Shown: positions 7,854 to 16,258 of the stretch, in pieces | Numbering within the stretch: position 1 is the stretch's first letter | How the letters are laid out: each line of letters begins with the position of its first letter | Origin: Paenibacillus tyrphae | GTDB lineage: Bacteria; Bacillota; Bacilli; Paenibacillales; NBRC-103111 | DNA: 64,000 nucleotides | Direction: 5' to 3' | NCBI RefSeq assembly: GCF_024158745.1 | Contig: NZ_JAMZAW010000029.1 | Coordinates: forward strand, 1 to 64,000 | Notes under the pieces: generated by a model | The model's input: only the letters and a program-made list of their open reading frames with translations | Databases searched by the model: none | What the model was told of the DNA's origin: nothing | Program-made: the position numbers and the translations under genes

Positions 7854-8816
7854 ATGAAACCAACCCCTGCGATATCGAGAGTGTCACGAAGGCGAAGAAG
7901 CATGTCGAGGAGCCCGTTATGGCTGCGGATCGTCGTCGGATTGCTGGCCGTAGCGGTGATCGCTTGTATAGGAATCTCGATCTATGTGGGGTGGAAGCTA
8001 TCCCACCCTGTGCCGAAGGCTCTGGATGATTCGCCGGAACGCCTTGGGCTCGCCTACGAAAACGTGCAATTCCCAAGCCGCGAAGGCGGGCTGACCCTGA
8101 AAGGCTGGTACTTGCCGGGCAAAGTGACGGAAGGAGAAGGCGCTGCCACCAAACCGAACATCATTATGGCCCACGGGTACAAGAACAACCGATTGCAAAA
8201 AAGCGCCGAAGCGTTGTCATTAGCCAAAGAGCTGACGGATCGGGGCTACAGCGTGCTGATGTTCGATTTTCGCAACGCCGGGGAATCCGAAGGCAGCGTG
8301 ACTTCGATCGGCTACTATGAAAAGCACGACCTGCTCGGCGCCATCGATTGGATGAACAGAAACCATCCGGGCAAGCTGGCGCTGCTCGGCTTCTCGATGG
8401 GAGCCAGCACTTCGCTGCTTGCCGCGGCGGAAGAGCCGTCCGTTCTTGGTGTGGTAGCGGACAGTCCGTTTAATCATTTGACCCGCTATTTGAAGGACAA
8501 TTTGCCCGTTTGGTCGAATTTGCCCAACTTCCCTTTTACGCCGCTGATCTTGAGCATCTTGCCTCCAATGATCGGGGTCGATACGGATCAGGTGAACGGG
8601 CTCGCGGCGGTCGACCGCATTTACCCGCGGCCGGTGCTGTTCATTCACAGCACGAACGACCCTTCGATTCCTTACAGCAACAGCGAGTCGATGTGGGAGA
8701 AGCACAAGGATAAATTCGAGCTGTGGACGACGACAGCCGAAGGGCATGCCCGAAACTATCCGCCGCTCAAAGCGGAGTATGTCCAGAAAGTGGCGGCGTT
8801 CTTGGAAAAACTGTAA
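7854..8816 (+). CDS. Membrane-anchored alpha/beta hydrolase
   Basis: Serine hydrolase of the alpha/beta fold, 320 residues. A basic N-terminus and one hydrophobic helix (about 25-47) suggest a signal anchor with the catalytic domain outside. The nucleophile elbow is GFSMGAS (Ser near 182), the acid is probably Asp in HSTNDPS, and the His is in EGHARN near the C-terminus. The oxyanion-region motif is MAHGYKNN. The arrangement resembles Bacillus YqkD/YfhM-type hydrolases, whose substrates are unknown. Start: GAAAGGAA at about 7838-7845 precedes ATG 7854. The gene converges on a dehydrogenase gene and shares a bidirectional terminator. Confidence 0.8.
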   Translation: MKPTPAISRVSRRRRSMSRSPLWLRIVVGLLAVAVIACIGISIYVGWKLSHPVPKALDDSPERLGLAYENVQFPSREGGLTLKGWYLPGKVTEGEGAATKPNIIMAHGYKNNRLQKSAEALSLAKELTDRGYSVLMFDFRNAGESEGSVTSIGYYEKHDLLGAIDWMNRNHPGKLALLGFSMGASTSLLAAAEEPSVLGVVADSPFNHLTRYLKDNLPVWSNLPNFPFTPLILSILPPMIGVDTDQVNGLAAVDRIYPRPVLFIHSTNDPSIPYSNSESMWEKHKDKFELWTTTAEGHARNYPPLKAEYVQKVAAFLEKL

Positions 8817-8821
8817 AATGC

Positions 8822-8867
8822 AAAAAAACGAGCCACGGTGCTTTTATGCGCCGGAGGCTCGTTTTTT
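8822..8867. terminator. Bidirectional terminator
   Basis: AAAAAAACGAGCC pairs with GGCTCGTTTTTT; A-run and T-run on both sides serve two convergent genes. Confidence 0.9.
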
Positions 8868-8874
8868 CATTTTG

Positions 8875-9897
8875 TTAGGAAGAAGTATAACGAATCCGCT
8901 GCCCGCTGCGGGACGATTCGTAAATGTCCGTCACGAGCCGGAGCGCTTTGTAGCCCTCGGTCCCGTTCAGCGGGTAAGGCGTTCCCTCCAGCACATGCTC
9001 GTAAAAATCGCGGATTTGGTAGCCGTGGCTGACGCCCCAGTACGATTTTTCCCCCAGATCGTTCGGTACAGGCTCACTCAGAACCGCCGATGTGCCGTTC
9101 CAATGCAAATACAAAGTATCGCCCAGCAAATGCAGCCGTCCCTGCTCGAACACCAGTTCCACCTCTACCGGGGAGTTGACGCCGTACGCATTCGTCGCAT
9201 AAAATACCGCCGTCGCACCGCTGGCAAATACCAAATGGGCATGCGCCGAATCTTCGACTTCAATGACGCCTTCGAGCGCATCGGTCGAAATCGAGCCCTT
9301 GATGCTCTCCACCTCGCCGCCGAACCACTGCAGCAAATCGAGTGTATGAATCGCTTGGTTGATGAGCACGCCGCCGCCCTCCGTCGCCCAGCTCCCCTTC
9401 CACTCGGTCTCGTAATACTGCGGACTGCGGTACCAGGTCACGATGCCTTTCATGCAGAGCAGCTTGCCGAGCTCCCCCGAATCGATCGCTTGCTTCATAC
9501 GGACCGAAGCGGGATTGTACCGGTTCTGGAAAATGACGCCGAGCTGCACGTTCGTATGCTTCGCCGCCGCCTCCAGCATCGTGTGCGCCGACGCCTTGTT
9601 CTCGGCCATCGGCTTCTCCGTCATCACATGCTTGCCTGCCGCCAGAGCGTCGACCGTCATGGGAGCATGCAGATAATGGCCCGTGCATACGTGGATGACG
9701 TCGATATCGCTGCGCTTCAGCATTTCGCGGTAATCCGCATAATAATCGCAGCCGTACCGCTGCGCCGTTTGCCGCCCAACCGTTTCGTCCGTATCGACAA
9801 CCGCCTTCAAATCGGCCAAGCCGAGCTTGGCTATCGCTTGCAAATGAACGCCGGCAATCGCGCCGCAGCCGATCAGAGCCGTACCTAAACGTTTCAC
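8875..9897 (-). CDS. Gfo/Idh/MocA-family oxidoreductase
   Basis: NAD(P)-dependent sugar or cyclitol dehydrogenase, 340 residues. The N-terminal Rossmann motif is GTALIGCGAIAG, the family EKP signature is TEKPMAEN (about 95-102), and the C-terminal substrate domain holds GGVLINQAIHTLD, whose Asp and His are the usual catalytic region. GTG 9897 has AGGTGA five bases upstream; an in-frame GTG at 9906 (three residues longer) is the alternative. The gene is divergent from an AraC regulator with a 125-bp gap, which suggests that regulator senses its substrate. The specific substrate cannot be read from sequence. Confidence 0.85.
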   Translation of the reverse strand: MKRLGTALIGCGAIAGVHLQAIAKLGLADLKAVVDTDETVGRQTAQRYGCDYYADYREMLKRSDIDVIHVCTGHYLHAPMTVDALAAGKHVMTEKPMAENKASAHTMLEAAAKHTNVQLGVIFQNRYNPASVRMKQAIDSGELGKLLCMKGIVTWYRSPQYYETEWKGSWATEGGGVLINQAIHTLDLLQWFGGEVESIKGSISTDALEGVIEVEDSAHAHLVFASGATAVFYATNAYGVNSPVEVELVFEQGRLHLLGDTLYLHWNGTSAVLSEPVPNDLGEKSYWGVSHGYQIRDFYEHVLEGTPYPLNGTEGYKALRLVTDIYESSRSGQRIRYTSS

Positions 9898-10022
9898 AGG
9901 GTTCACCTAGTTTCTTCAGTGGTAGAATAACTCCATCATGACGTATAATAAAAACAACTTCTTTGCATTGATTGCTAAATTTATTGCTTTTTTTGACTTT
10001 TACCTGACAGAGGAAAACGACC

Positions 10023-10856
10023 ATGCACATCCATGGAAAAAACAAGTATTTCGACTTTACCCACCGCCGGATGGAAACGCCTCCAAAAATCGATTTTCAT
10101 CTTCACGACCGGTTCGAGATTTACTTTTTTATCGCCGGGGACGTCCACTATCTGATCGATAAAAACGTTTACCCGCTCAGTTACGGCGATATGCTCATTT
10201 TAAATAACCGGGAACTGCACAAGCCGACCTTTCGTTCGAATGCGCCGTACGAAAATGTCGTCATCCATTTCGATCCTTCCATCGCCGCAAGTCTGGCGTT
10301 AGTCTCGGACTTCCCTTTGCTCGATTGCTTCGTCAACCGGCCGCAAGGAGAAGCCAACCGGATTGCGCTCAGCCGCCCCCAATTGGATGCCGCGCTCGCT
10401 TTGTTCAAGAAGGCCGAGCTTCTGCTTTCCGAGCCCCAGGATGGAGCCGATCTGCTGCTGACCGCCTGCATGATCGAACTGCTCGTGCTGGTCAATCAGG
10501 CGTTCCGCGACCATCGCTCGGGCACCGGCTACAGTCCGGCCGTTACGCACGAAAAGCTGGGGCCGCTGCTCGAATATATCGACGGGCATCTGGAGCACGA
10601 TTTGACGCTGGAAGCACTGGAGCGGCAATTTTATATGAACCGCTATTATCTCAGCCGTCTCTTCCGCAAGCATACGGGGAGCACGATTCACGAATATATT
10701 TTGCTCAAACGGATTGCCCTCGCCAAAAAACTGCTTCAGGAGGGGCATAATGTCACCGCCGCCTGCGAAGGCTCGGGCTTCAACGATTATTCGCACTTTA
10801 TCCGCATGTTCAAGCGGCTTGTCGGGGTTCCCCCCGGGCAGTACCGCAACCGATAA
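10023..10856 (+). CDS. AraC-family regulator with cupin sensor
   Basis: Transcription factor of 277 residues: an N-terminal cupin-like sensor (HLHDRFEIYFFIAG, then YPLSYGDMLIL, residues about 20-60) and a C-terminal AraC double helix-turn-helix (from LEYIDGHLEHDLTLE, about 180-277, with FNDYSHFIRMFKRLVGVPPG). It resembles the YesS/RhaR type controlling sugar genes. AGAGGAAA precedes ATG 10023. It is transcribed divergently from the MocA-type dehydrogenase, its probable target. Confidence 0.85.
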   Translation: MHIHGKNKYFDFTHRRMETPPKIDFHLHDRFEIYFFIAGDVHYLIDKNVYPLSYGDMLILNNRELHKPTFRSNAPYENVVIHFDPSIAASLALVSDFPLLDCFVNRPQGEANRIALSRPQLDAALALFKKAELLLSEPQDGADLLLTACMIELLVLVNQAFRDHRSGTGYSPAVTHEKLGPLLEYIDGHLEHDLTLEALERQFYMNRYYLSRLFRKHTGSTIHEYILLKRIALAKKLLQEGHNVTAACEGSGFNDYSHFIRMFKRLVGVPPGQYRNR

Positions 10857-10882
10857 ACGAGACGGGAAACGCAGCATGCCCC

Positions 10883-11317
10883 TTACGTATCAAGAAACCG
10901 CTCACGCACTTCAGGGGGCGGCAGCATGCAGGAGTCGCTTTTGCCGAAAAAGCGGTACCGGTTCGCGGCGATCCAGCGATAAACCAAATCCCGCAGCGGC
11001 CGCGGGACGACGATACATGCGTAAAGCAGCGGCCATGCTCCATCCAGCCTGCGAAGCACCCGGAGTCCCGCGGTCGAGCGCGTGTACACCTGGCCCTGCT
11101 CAAGGAGCACGAACGTATTCAGCTCGGCGGGATCGAGCCCGTGCCGCCGCAGCAGGCGGCTTCCGGTCTCGGATTGGATGGCGACGAACCGAAAAACGGC
11201 GCTTCGATCGCGGGGAATAATGAACTGCACGACCCGTTGGCAAAATCCGCACACCCCGTCATAAAACACAAGCGGATACCGCTCCGCTTCCGTATCCTCG
11301 CGCGAGCTTTTCTCCAT
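10883..11317 (-). CDS. DCC-family thiol-disulfide oxidoreductase-like protein (DUF393)
   Basis: Small protein of 144 residues with the family signature YDGVCGFC (residues about 19-26), i.e. DxxCxxC, a thioredoxin-like redox pair. Family members are typically about 115-150 residues, often near membrane or quinone genes, and function is poorly defined. A good AAGGAGG site lies before ATG 11317 and a TACAAT -10-like element at about 11357-11362. It converges on the AraC gene with only 26 bp between stops. Confidence 0.8.
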   Translation of the reverse strand: MEKSSREDTEAERYPLVFYDGVCGFCQRVVQFIIPRDRSAVFRFVAIQSETGSRLLRRHGLDPAELNTFVLLEQGQVYTRSTAGLRVLRRLDGAWPLLYACIVVPRPLRDLVYRWIAANRYRFFGKSDSCMLPPPEVRERFLDT

Positions 11318-11390
11318 CGCCGTTCCGCCTCCTTCTGCAAGCTTTCTTTATTCTATTGTACACCATACGCCCTCTTTTGGCGCTTCTCAC

Positions 11391-11432
11391 AAAAAAACCG
11401 GTCCCGGGAGACGACTTATGCGTTCCGGGACC
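11391..11432 (-). terminator. Terminator for the FAD monooxygenase gene
   Basis: On the minus strand, GGTCCCGGAA pairs with TCCCGGGACC and is followed by seven T (plus-strand A-run 11391-11397). Confidence 0.85.
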
Positions 11433-11460
11433 AGTGGCGGGTGTAACTCTATCCAGCATA

Positions 11461-12684
11461 TTAGTCTTGAAAAGTAAATCGTTCATGAATCGGCACCTTG
11501 CCGGACAGGCTCAGCACCCTGCGCTGAACTGCCGCCAGCAGCTTGGTACGCGTAACCAGGGAGATAACCACCGGCGCGAGCGTTCGAATGAATGGGGTCG
11601 AGGTGAAAAACATCCTCGCCGCACGCGCTTGCATTTTGTGTACCGAGCGAATTTCGCCGTCCCGCAGCGCCTGAACACGCCCGAGACGATCCGCGGACAC
11701 ATCGCCGTCCTGGAGCGCATCGTAAATGACATCCGCCGCAATCACGGCCGTGGTGACGGATAAAGATACGCCGACCGCGCCGACGGGAGAAGCGCAGTGC
11801 GCCGCGTCTCCGATGAGCAGGCAGCCGTCCTTGGCCCACTCTTTGACGTAAAAGTCCTTGACCTGCAGAAGCACAAACGGCTTGAAATCGGTCAGCGCTT
11901 CGGCAAATTCGCGAAATGCCGGATGCGCGGCCAGCAGCTCTTGGCGGAACGGCTCGATGCCGTGCTCCCGGATCGCCTTCCATTCGCCCAACGGCACGGC
12001 GACGCCGACCTGAAGACAGTTCGGGTATTTCGGCAAAATGATGTAGCCGTAGCCGTCGGTTATTTTAAGCCGCAGCTCATCACCCCAATCGTCAGGCTTC
12101 GGGATCGTGAACCAGATCAGATCGCCCGCGAGGTGCTCATATTCCATCTCAAACCCGCCCAGCCGGCTGACCGACGAGAAGCGGCCGTCCGCTCCGACCG
12201 TGACGCGGGCACGTACCTCCAGCGTCCCTTCGGGCGTCTGGGCAACAACTCCGGTTACTCGCTCTCCCTCATAGCGCAGCTCCTTCACCGCGGCGTGAAA
12301 CAACAGCTGGAAGGAAGGCAGGGACTTCGCTTTGTCGTAAAGCGCTTCCAGCAAAATAGGCTGCGGCATCCATAGCGCGTACGGGATCTCCTCGGAAATG
12401 TTGTCGAAGCTGAACTCGCCGAGCCGCTTGTCTTTGTAATAAAGCGCGCCCTTACGCACTTTCGACGAAGGGAACGATTCGATATAGCTTCGCAAATTCA
12501 CCTGTTCCAGCAGCTGCAGAAAGCGCGGCTGAAGCACCTCCCCGCGATATTCGCGGTCAAAGTTGTCATGACTTTCCAGCACAACGACGTCGACACCAGC
12601 TTTGGCCAGCAGCATGCCGAGAATGAGTCCGGCCGGGCCGCCTCCCGCAATACAAACGTCTTTTTCCATCACGCGATGAATCAT
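11461..12684 (-). CDS. FAD-dependent aromatic monooxygenase (UbiH/PHBH type)
   Basis: Flavoprotein hydroxylase of 407 residues. It carries the FAD dinucleotide motif CIAGGGPAGLILGMLL near residue 10, a DG motif (VGADGRFS, about 163-170), and the GDAAHCASPVGAVG motif (about 285-298) typical of the p-hydroxybenzoate hydroxylase fold. GGAGGCG lies 7 bases before ATG 12684; the frame extends 34 codons further upstream but without a ribosome site. The gene is monocistronic, with its own promoter and a TetR-type operator just past the start. Such genes often detoxify small aromatics or antibiotics (RIF/TetX relatives); substrate unknown. Confidence 0.85.
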   Translation of the reverse strand: MIHRVMEKDVCIAGGGPAGLILGMLLAKAGVDVVVLESHDNFDREYRGEVLQPRFLQLLEQVNLRSYIESFPSSKVRKGALYYKDKRLGEFSFDNISEEIPYALWMPQPILLEALYDKAKSLPSFQLLFHAAVKELRYEGERVTGVVAQTPEGTLEVRARVTVGADGRFSSVSRLGGFEMEYEHLAGDLIWFTIPKPDDWGDELRLKITDGYGYIILPKYPNCLQVGVAVPLGEWKAIREHGIEPFRQELLAAHPAFREFAEALTDFKPFVLLQVKDFYVKEWAKDGCLLIGDAAHCASPVGAVGVSLSVTTAVIAADVIYDALQDGDVSADRLGRVQALRDGEIRSVHKMQARAARMFFTSTPFIRTLAPVVISLVTRTKLLAAVQRRVLSLSGKVPIHERFTFQD

Positions 12685-12730
12685 CGTTATCGCCTCCGTT
12701 TGTGCGAAGATCGTGACATCAATTGAAATG

Positions 12731-12744
12731 AGTGAGCACTCACT
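12731..12744. promoter_or_regulatory. TetR-type palindromic operator
   Basis: AGTGAG-CA-CTCACT, two perfect 6-bp half sites, lies just downstream of the inferred transcription start of the monooxygenase gene, where a bound repressor would block elongation or initiation. No TetR gene is visible nearby. Confidence 0.6.
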
Positions 12745-12756
12745 TTTTATATTTTC

Positions 12757-12786
12757 AGTATACTCCGCCCTCTCACCTTGCGTCAA
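12757..12786 (-). promoter_or_regulatory. Promoter of the FAD monooxygenase gene
   Basis: Minus strand: -35 TTGACG (12786-12781), 18-nt spacer, -10 TATACT (12762-12757). It sits in the gap before the 3' end of the AraC gene. Confidence 0.65.
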
Positions 12787-12800
12787 TGGAGAGCTGTCGC

Positions 12801-13583
12801 CTACCGTTTCTTTTCCCGATCGCTCATGTAGAGAGAAGGCTTCTCGCCCGTGATCCGTTTGAAGGTGCGCTGAAAATACGACTGGTCGCAGTAGCCCAGG
12901 TGGTCGGCGATATCGCCGATCGTCAGCTCCGAATGCCGGAGCAAATATTTGGACGCTTCGATCCGCAGCGCATGGACGTATTCCCCGATCGTTTGCCCGG
13001 TCGTTTCCTTGAAGATCGTCGCCGCATAAGCGGGACTTTTGCCGATAAACCGGCCGAGCTCTTCCTTCGTCACTTTTTCCCGGTAATGCTCTTGAACATA
13101 CTTTTTCATCTGGGCGGTCTGCGCGCTCTTGACATCCGGCCTGCGAAAGGCGTCATAGTCCCGATTGAACTCGGCAAGCAGATCAAGCAGAAGGCTTAGA
13201 CACTTCACCTGGTAATAATCTGGCCGGTCCGTCCATTGCGCATGCAGCTTCTTCATCAGCCGCAGCAGCAGGTCCATATTTCTCGGCTTGAACACAACCG
13301 GTCCGGCTTCGTCCAGCACCGGCAGCCAGCCCGCTTCCGGCTCTGCGGTGAACTCGACGCGGTATTTCTCGTGAGCGACGGTCGGAATGCTCTTGGCGTA
13401 AAAAGGCACGTCGCGCGGCACAAACAGCACGTCGCCTTTTTCCATCACGATCTTCTCTTGGCGGACCCAGTAGCAGCATTTCCCATAGGCCACGGCATGA
13501 AGCGAATAGGTTTGGGGGCTGTCCTCGGAGGCGATGTTCCACCCGTGCCCCAAATCGTGGGCCGAAGCGATGAGCCGAATCAT
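12801..13583 (-). CDS. AraC-family regulator
   Basis: Transcription factor of 260 residues with an N-terminal cupin-like sensor (KGDVLFVPRDVPFY, about 50-63) and a C-terminal AraC domain (about 160-258: EELGRFIGKSPAYAATIFK, then IADHLGYCDQSYFQRTFKR). GAAGGAGG precedes ATG 13583. It is divergent from pyruvate kinase (about 180 bp). An inverted repeat at 13628-13648 between them is a candidate operator. Which gene it controls is unknown; the downstream monooxygenase reads the same way but has its own promoter. Confidence 0.85.
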   Translation of the reverse strand: MIRLIASAHDLGHGWNIASEDSPQTYSLHAVAYGKCCYWVRQEKIVMEKGDVLFVPRDVPFYAKSIPTVAHEKYRVEFTAEPEAGWLPVLDEAGPVVFKPRNMDLLLRLMKKLHAQWTDRPDYYQVKCLSLLLDLLAEFNRDYDAFRRPDVKSAQTAQMKKYVQEHYREKVTKEELGRFIGKSPAYAATIFKETTGQTIGEYVHALRIEASKYLLRHSELTIGDIADHLGYCDQSYFQRTFKRITGEKPSLYMSDREKKR

Positions 13584-13627
13584 TCCCGAACCTCCTTCAC
13601 AAGATGATCAAACTATTTTACAAAAAG

Positions 13628-13648
13628 TGTACTATATTTCATAGTGCA
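13628..13648. promoter_or_regulatory. Inverted repeat, possible operator
   Basis: TGTACTAT-ATTTC-ATAGTGCA: 8-bp half sites with one mismatch and a 5-bp centre, in the gap between the divergent AraC and pyk genes. Confidence 0.4.
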
Positions 13649-13762
13649 ACGGCAATTTTTTCGTTACAATACGTTCATTACAGACATCTTGCACCTTGCC
13701 CGGAAAATTCGGAGATGACGGAGTCCCGGATGTCCGGACAACGCCGAAGGAGAATGAGACCC

Positions 13763-15190
13763 ATGCGAAAAACGAAAATAGTATGTACGATCGGCCCGTC
13801 CTGCGAGACGGTAGAGCAGTTAAAAAAGCTGATAGAGGCGGGAATGAACGTCGCCCGGCTGAACTTTGCCCACGGCGAGCCGGCCGAACACAGCAGCCGC
13901 ATTGCGAATATTCGGCAAGCCGGGAAAGAGCTGAACCGGCCCATTGCCATTATGATCGATATCAAAGGCCCAGAAATCCGCACCGGCAAGCTGATTGATG
14001 CCTCGTACACATTGAAGCAAAACGAGCAGGTGGTGCTGACGACCGAGCCGATTCTCGGGGACGGACAGCGCATTCCCGTATCGTATCCGGACCTCCCGAA
14101 GGATGTGTCCGTCGGTACGTCCATCCTGATCGACGACGGGCTGATCGAGCTGAAGGTGGAGGAACTCGCAGACACGGAAATCCGCTGCCGGATCTTGAAC
14201 GGCGGTGTCCTGAAAGCGCGCAAAGGCGTCAACCTTCCCGGCGTGAGCACCTCGCTGCCCGGCGTGACGGAGCGGGATATCGAGCATATCCGTTTCGGGG
14301 TACGGGAAGGCATCGATATGATCGCCATGTCGTTTGTACGCAAAGCGGCAGACGTGCTGGAAGTGCGGCATCTTCTGGAGCAGTACGGGGCGCCGGACAT
14401 TCAAATCATTTCGAAAATCGAAAACCTGGAAGGCGTCGACAATCTGGATGAAATTCTGGAAGCTTCGGACGGCTTGATGGTGGCGCGCGGGGATTTGGGC
14501 GTGGAAATTCCGGTCGAAGACGTGCCTATTATTCAAAAGCAGATGATCCAAAAATGCAACCGGGCCGGCAAGCCGGTCATTACGGCAACGCATATGCTTG
14601 ACTCGATGCAGAACAACCCGCGTCCGACCCGCGCGGAAGCGAGCGACGTCGCCAACGCCGTATTTGACGGCTCCGACGCCGTGATGCTTTCCGGGGAGAC
14701 AGCCTCGGGCAAATACCCGGTCGAGTCGGTTGCCACGATGGCGCGCATTGCCGAGCAGACCGAATCGTCGCCGGAATACGGCAAGCGCAAGCTGGGCCAC
14801 GTGCTGGTCCGCAGCAGCGTGACCGAGGCGATCAGCCAGGCTGTCGTCGGCTCGGCCGACGATCTGAACGCCAAGGCGATTCTGACCTCCACCGCGACCG
14901 GCTTCACCGCCCGCATGGTGTCCAAATATCGTCCCGACGCTCCGATCATAGCGATCACGCCGAACGAAACCGTCATGCGGAATTTGAATTTGGTATGGGG
15001 CGTCGTCCCGATCCTGGGCGAGCAGGTCGGCTCGACGGACGAGCTGTTCTCCTCCGTCGTCAGCCGCGGAATAAAAGAAGGCTTGCTGGAAGCCGACGAT
15101 CTGGTCGTTATAACGGCCGGGGTGCCTCTGGGAAGCACAGGCACGACCAACCTCATCAAAATCCAGCATGTGTCCGATTTGATGCATTAA
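13763..15190 (+). CDS. pyk: Pyruvate kinase
   Basis: Glycolytic enzyme (phosphoenolpyruvate + ADP to pyruvate + ATP), 475 residues. AAGGAG at 13747-13752 is 10 nt before ATG 13763; the frame is open 53 codons further but nothing supports them. Active-site motif SKIENLEGVDNLDE with MVARGDLGVEI, and GETASGKYPVE, are canonical. KGPEIRTG has the Glu associated with K+-dependent enzymes. Two features stand out. The usual NFSHG reads NFAHG (Ser to Ala). The protein also ends without the extra C-terminal PEP-utiliser-like domain of the main Bacillus enzyme (about 585 residues). It may be a second isozyme. No pfkA is adjacent. Confidence 0.93.
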   Translation: MRKTKIVCTIGPSCETVEQLKKLIEAGMNVARLNFAHGEPAEHSSRIANIRQAGKELNRPIAIMIDIKGPEIRTGKLIDASYTLKQNEQVVLTTEPILGDGQRIPVSYPDLPKDVSVGTSILIDDGLIELKVEELADTEIRCRILNGGVLKARKGVNLPGVSTSLPGVTERDIEHIRFGVREGIDMIAMSFVRKAADVLEVRHLLEQYGAPDIQIISKIENLEGVDNLDEILEASDGLMVARGDLGVEIPVEDVPIIQKQMIQKCNRAGKPVITATHMLDSMQNNPRPTRAEASDVANAVFDGSDAVMLSGETASGKYPVESVATMARIAEQTESSPEYGKRKLGHVLVRSSVTEAISQAVVGSADDLNAKAILTSTATGFTARMVSKYRPDAPIIAITPNETVMRNLNLVWGVVPILGEQVGSTDELFSSVVSRGIKEGLLEADDLVVITAGVPLGSTGTTNLIKIQHVSDLMH

Positions 15191-15198
15191 AATAAACG

Positions 15199-15265
15199 CA
15201 AAGGGATGACAAGCGTCCGCGTGTCGAGGCTCAGCCTGCCGACGGTCGCTGTCATCCCTTTTTTT
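15199..15265 (+). terminator. Terminator after pyk
   Basis: AAAGGGATGACA pairs with TGTCATCCCTTT across a long loop, followed by a T-run. Confidence 0.8.
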
Positions 15266-15272
15266 AGTTCGA

Positions 15273-16064
15273 CTAAAGCTTCGCTATAAACGCAAGGATC
15301 GCCTGCGCCAGCTCGCCCGGTGCTTCCATCATGCTCATGTGGCCGGCTCTGTCGATCTGGCTGCGCTGAAAAGCGTCCTTGTCGACGGAGAACGTACGCT
15401 GCGGCGGAATGATCTGATCGCCCGTCCCGGCGACGAGCAGCACCAGCACCTGCGCTGCGGACAATACGGCATTGCGGTCCGGCCGCTGCCGCATCCCTTC
15501 CAGCGTACGGACCGCGCCTTCCGCGCTGGTGCCCAGCCCGATCTCCTTCGCTTTGCGCACCGCCTCCGGCAGCGTCTCCAGATGGGCCGGAGCAAACAGC
15601 TTCGGGATTAATCCTTCTATAAATGCCGGCAGCCCCTGCTCCCGGATCGTCTCCATCGCCTTCAGCCGGCCTTCCTTGCCCTTCTCGTCGTCCGGAAACG
15701 CGGTCGAATGAAGCAAGCCGAACGCGAGCAGCTTGTCCTCGTGCTTTTCAGCCAGCGCGAGCGTCACGTACCCGCCCAGCGAATGGCCGAGCACGACCGG
15801 ACGGCCGATATTCAGCCGGTCGATTAACGCGGCGATATCGTCGGCCATCGCCTCCATCGTATACGTCCCTTCGGGGGCGTCGGATGCGCCGTGCCCGCGC
15901 AGATCCGGTATAATCAACCGGCAGCGGCCTTCGAGCAGCGGCGCGACTTCGTCATAATAAGCCGAGCTCCCGCAAAATCCGTGAAGCAAAATGACAGGGG
16001 TTCCTTGCCCCCGGTCGATGTAGGCCAGCCTCGTACCGTTTACATCCGCATACTGCTTGTCCAT
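15273..16064 (-). CDS. Alpha/beta hydrolase
   Basis: Cytoplasmic serine hydrolase, 263 residues, no signal. Oxyanion motif LLHGFCGS (about 25-32), nucleophile elbow GHSLGG (about 88-93), acid Asp in AGTGDQIIP, and His in RAGHMSMMEAP. The last motif is typical of the small esterase/RsbQ-like group. GAGGAG lies before ATG 16064; a longer start at 16094 lacks support. Substrate unknown. It is monocistronic, between two terminators. Confidence 0.8.
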   Translation of the reverse strand: MDKQYADVNGTRLAYIDRGQGTPVILLHGFCGSSAYYDEVAPLLEGRCRLIIPDLRGHGASDAPEGTYTMEAMADDIAALIDRLNIGRPVVLGHSLGGYVTLALAEKHEDKLLAFGLLHSTAFPDDEKGKEGRLKAMETIREQGLPAFIEGLIPKLFAPAHLETLPEAVRKAKEIGLGTSAEGAVRTLEGMRQRPDRNAVLSAAQVLVLLVAGTGDQIIPPQRTFSVDKDAFQRSQIDRAGHMSMMEAPGELAQAILAFIAKL

Positions 16065-16184
16065 GGTGATCCACTCCTCTTTTTCGCACGCCATCGATAG
16101 ATAGCCTTTTAGGGTATTATACCCGTTTTACCCGGGAATTTCCGCCTTGAATCCGGAGCGGGACCAAAATAAACCGCAAGCACG

Positions 16185-16238
16185 AAAAAGAACCGGCTGT
16201 CTGCCCCTTGAAAGGGGTCGACAGACATCCGGTTCTTT
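16185..16238 (-). terminator. Terminator of the SLH/PrcB_C gene
   Basis: Long hairpin: AAGAACCGG pairs with CCGGTTCTT, with TGTCTG/CAGACA and CCCCTT/AAGGGG inside. The minus strand ends in a T-run. Confidence 0.8.
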
Positions 16239-16258
16239 CCTTGCGGCGCTCAAGCCGG

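Noticed and set aside
8746..9888. Plus-strand frame of 380 codons over the dehydrogenase gene
   Set aside because: Antisense of the conserved MocA-type gene and across a bidirectional terminator.
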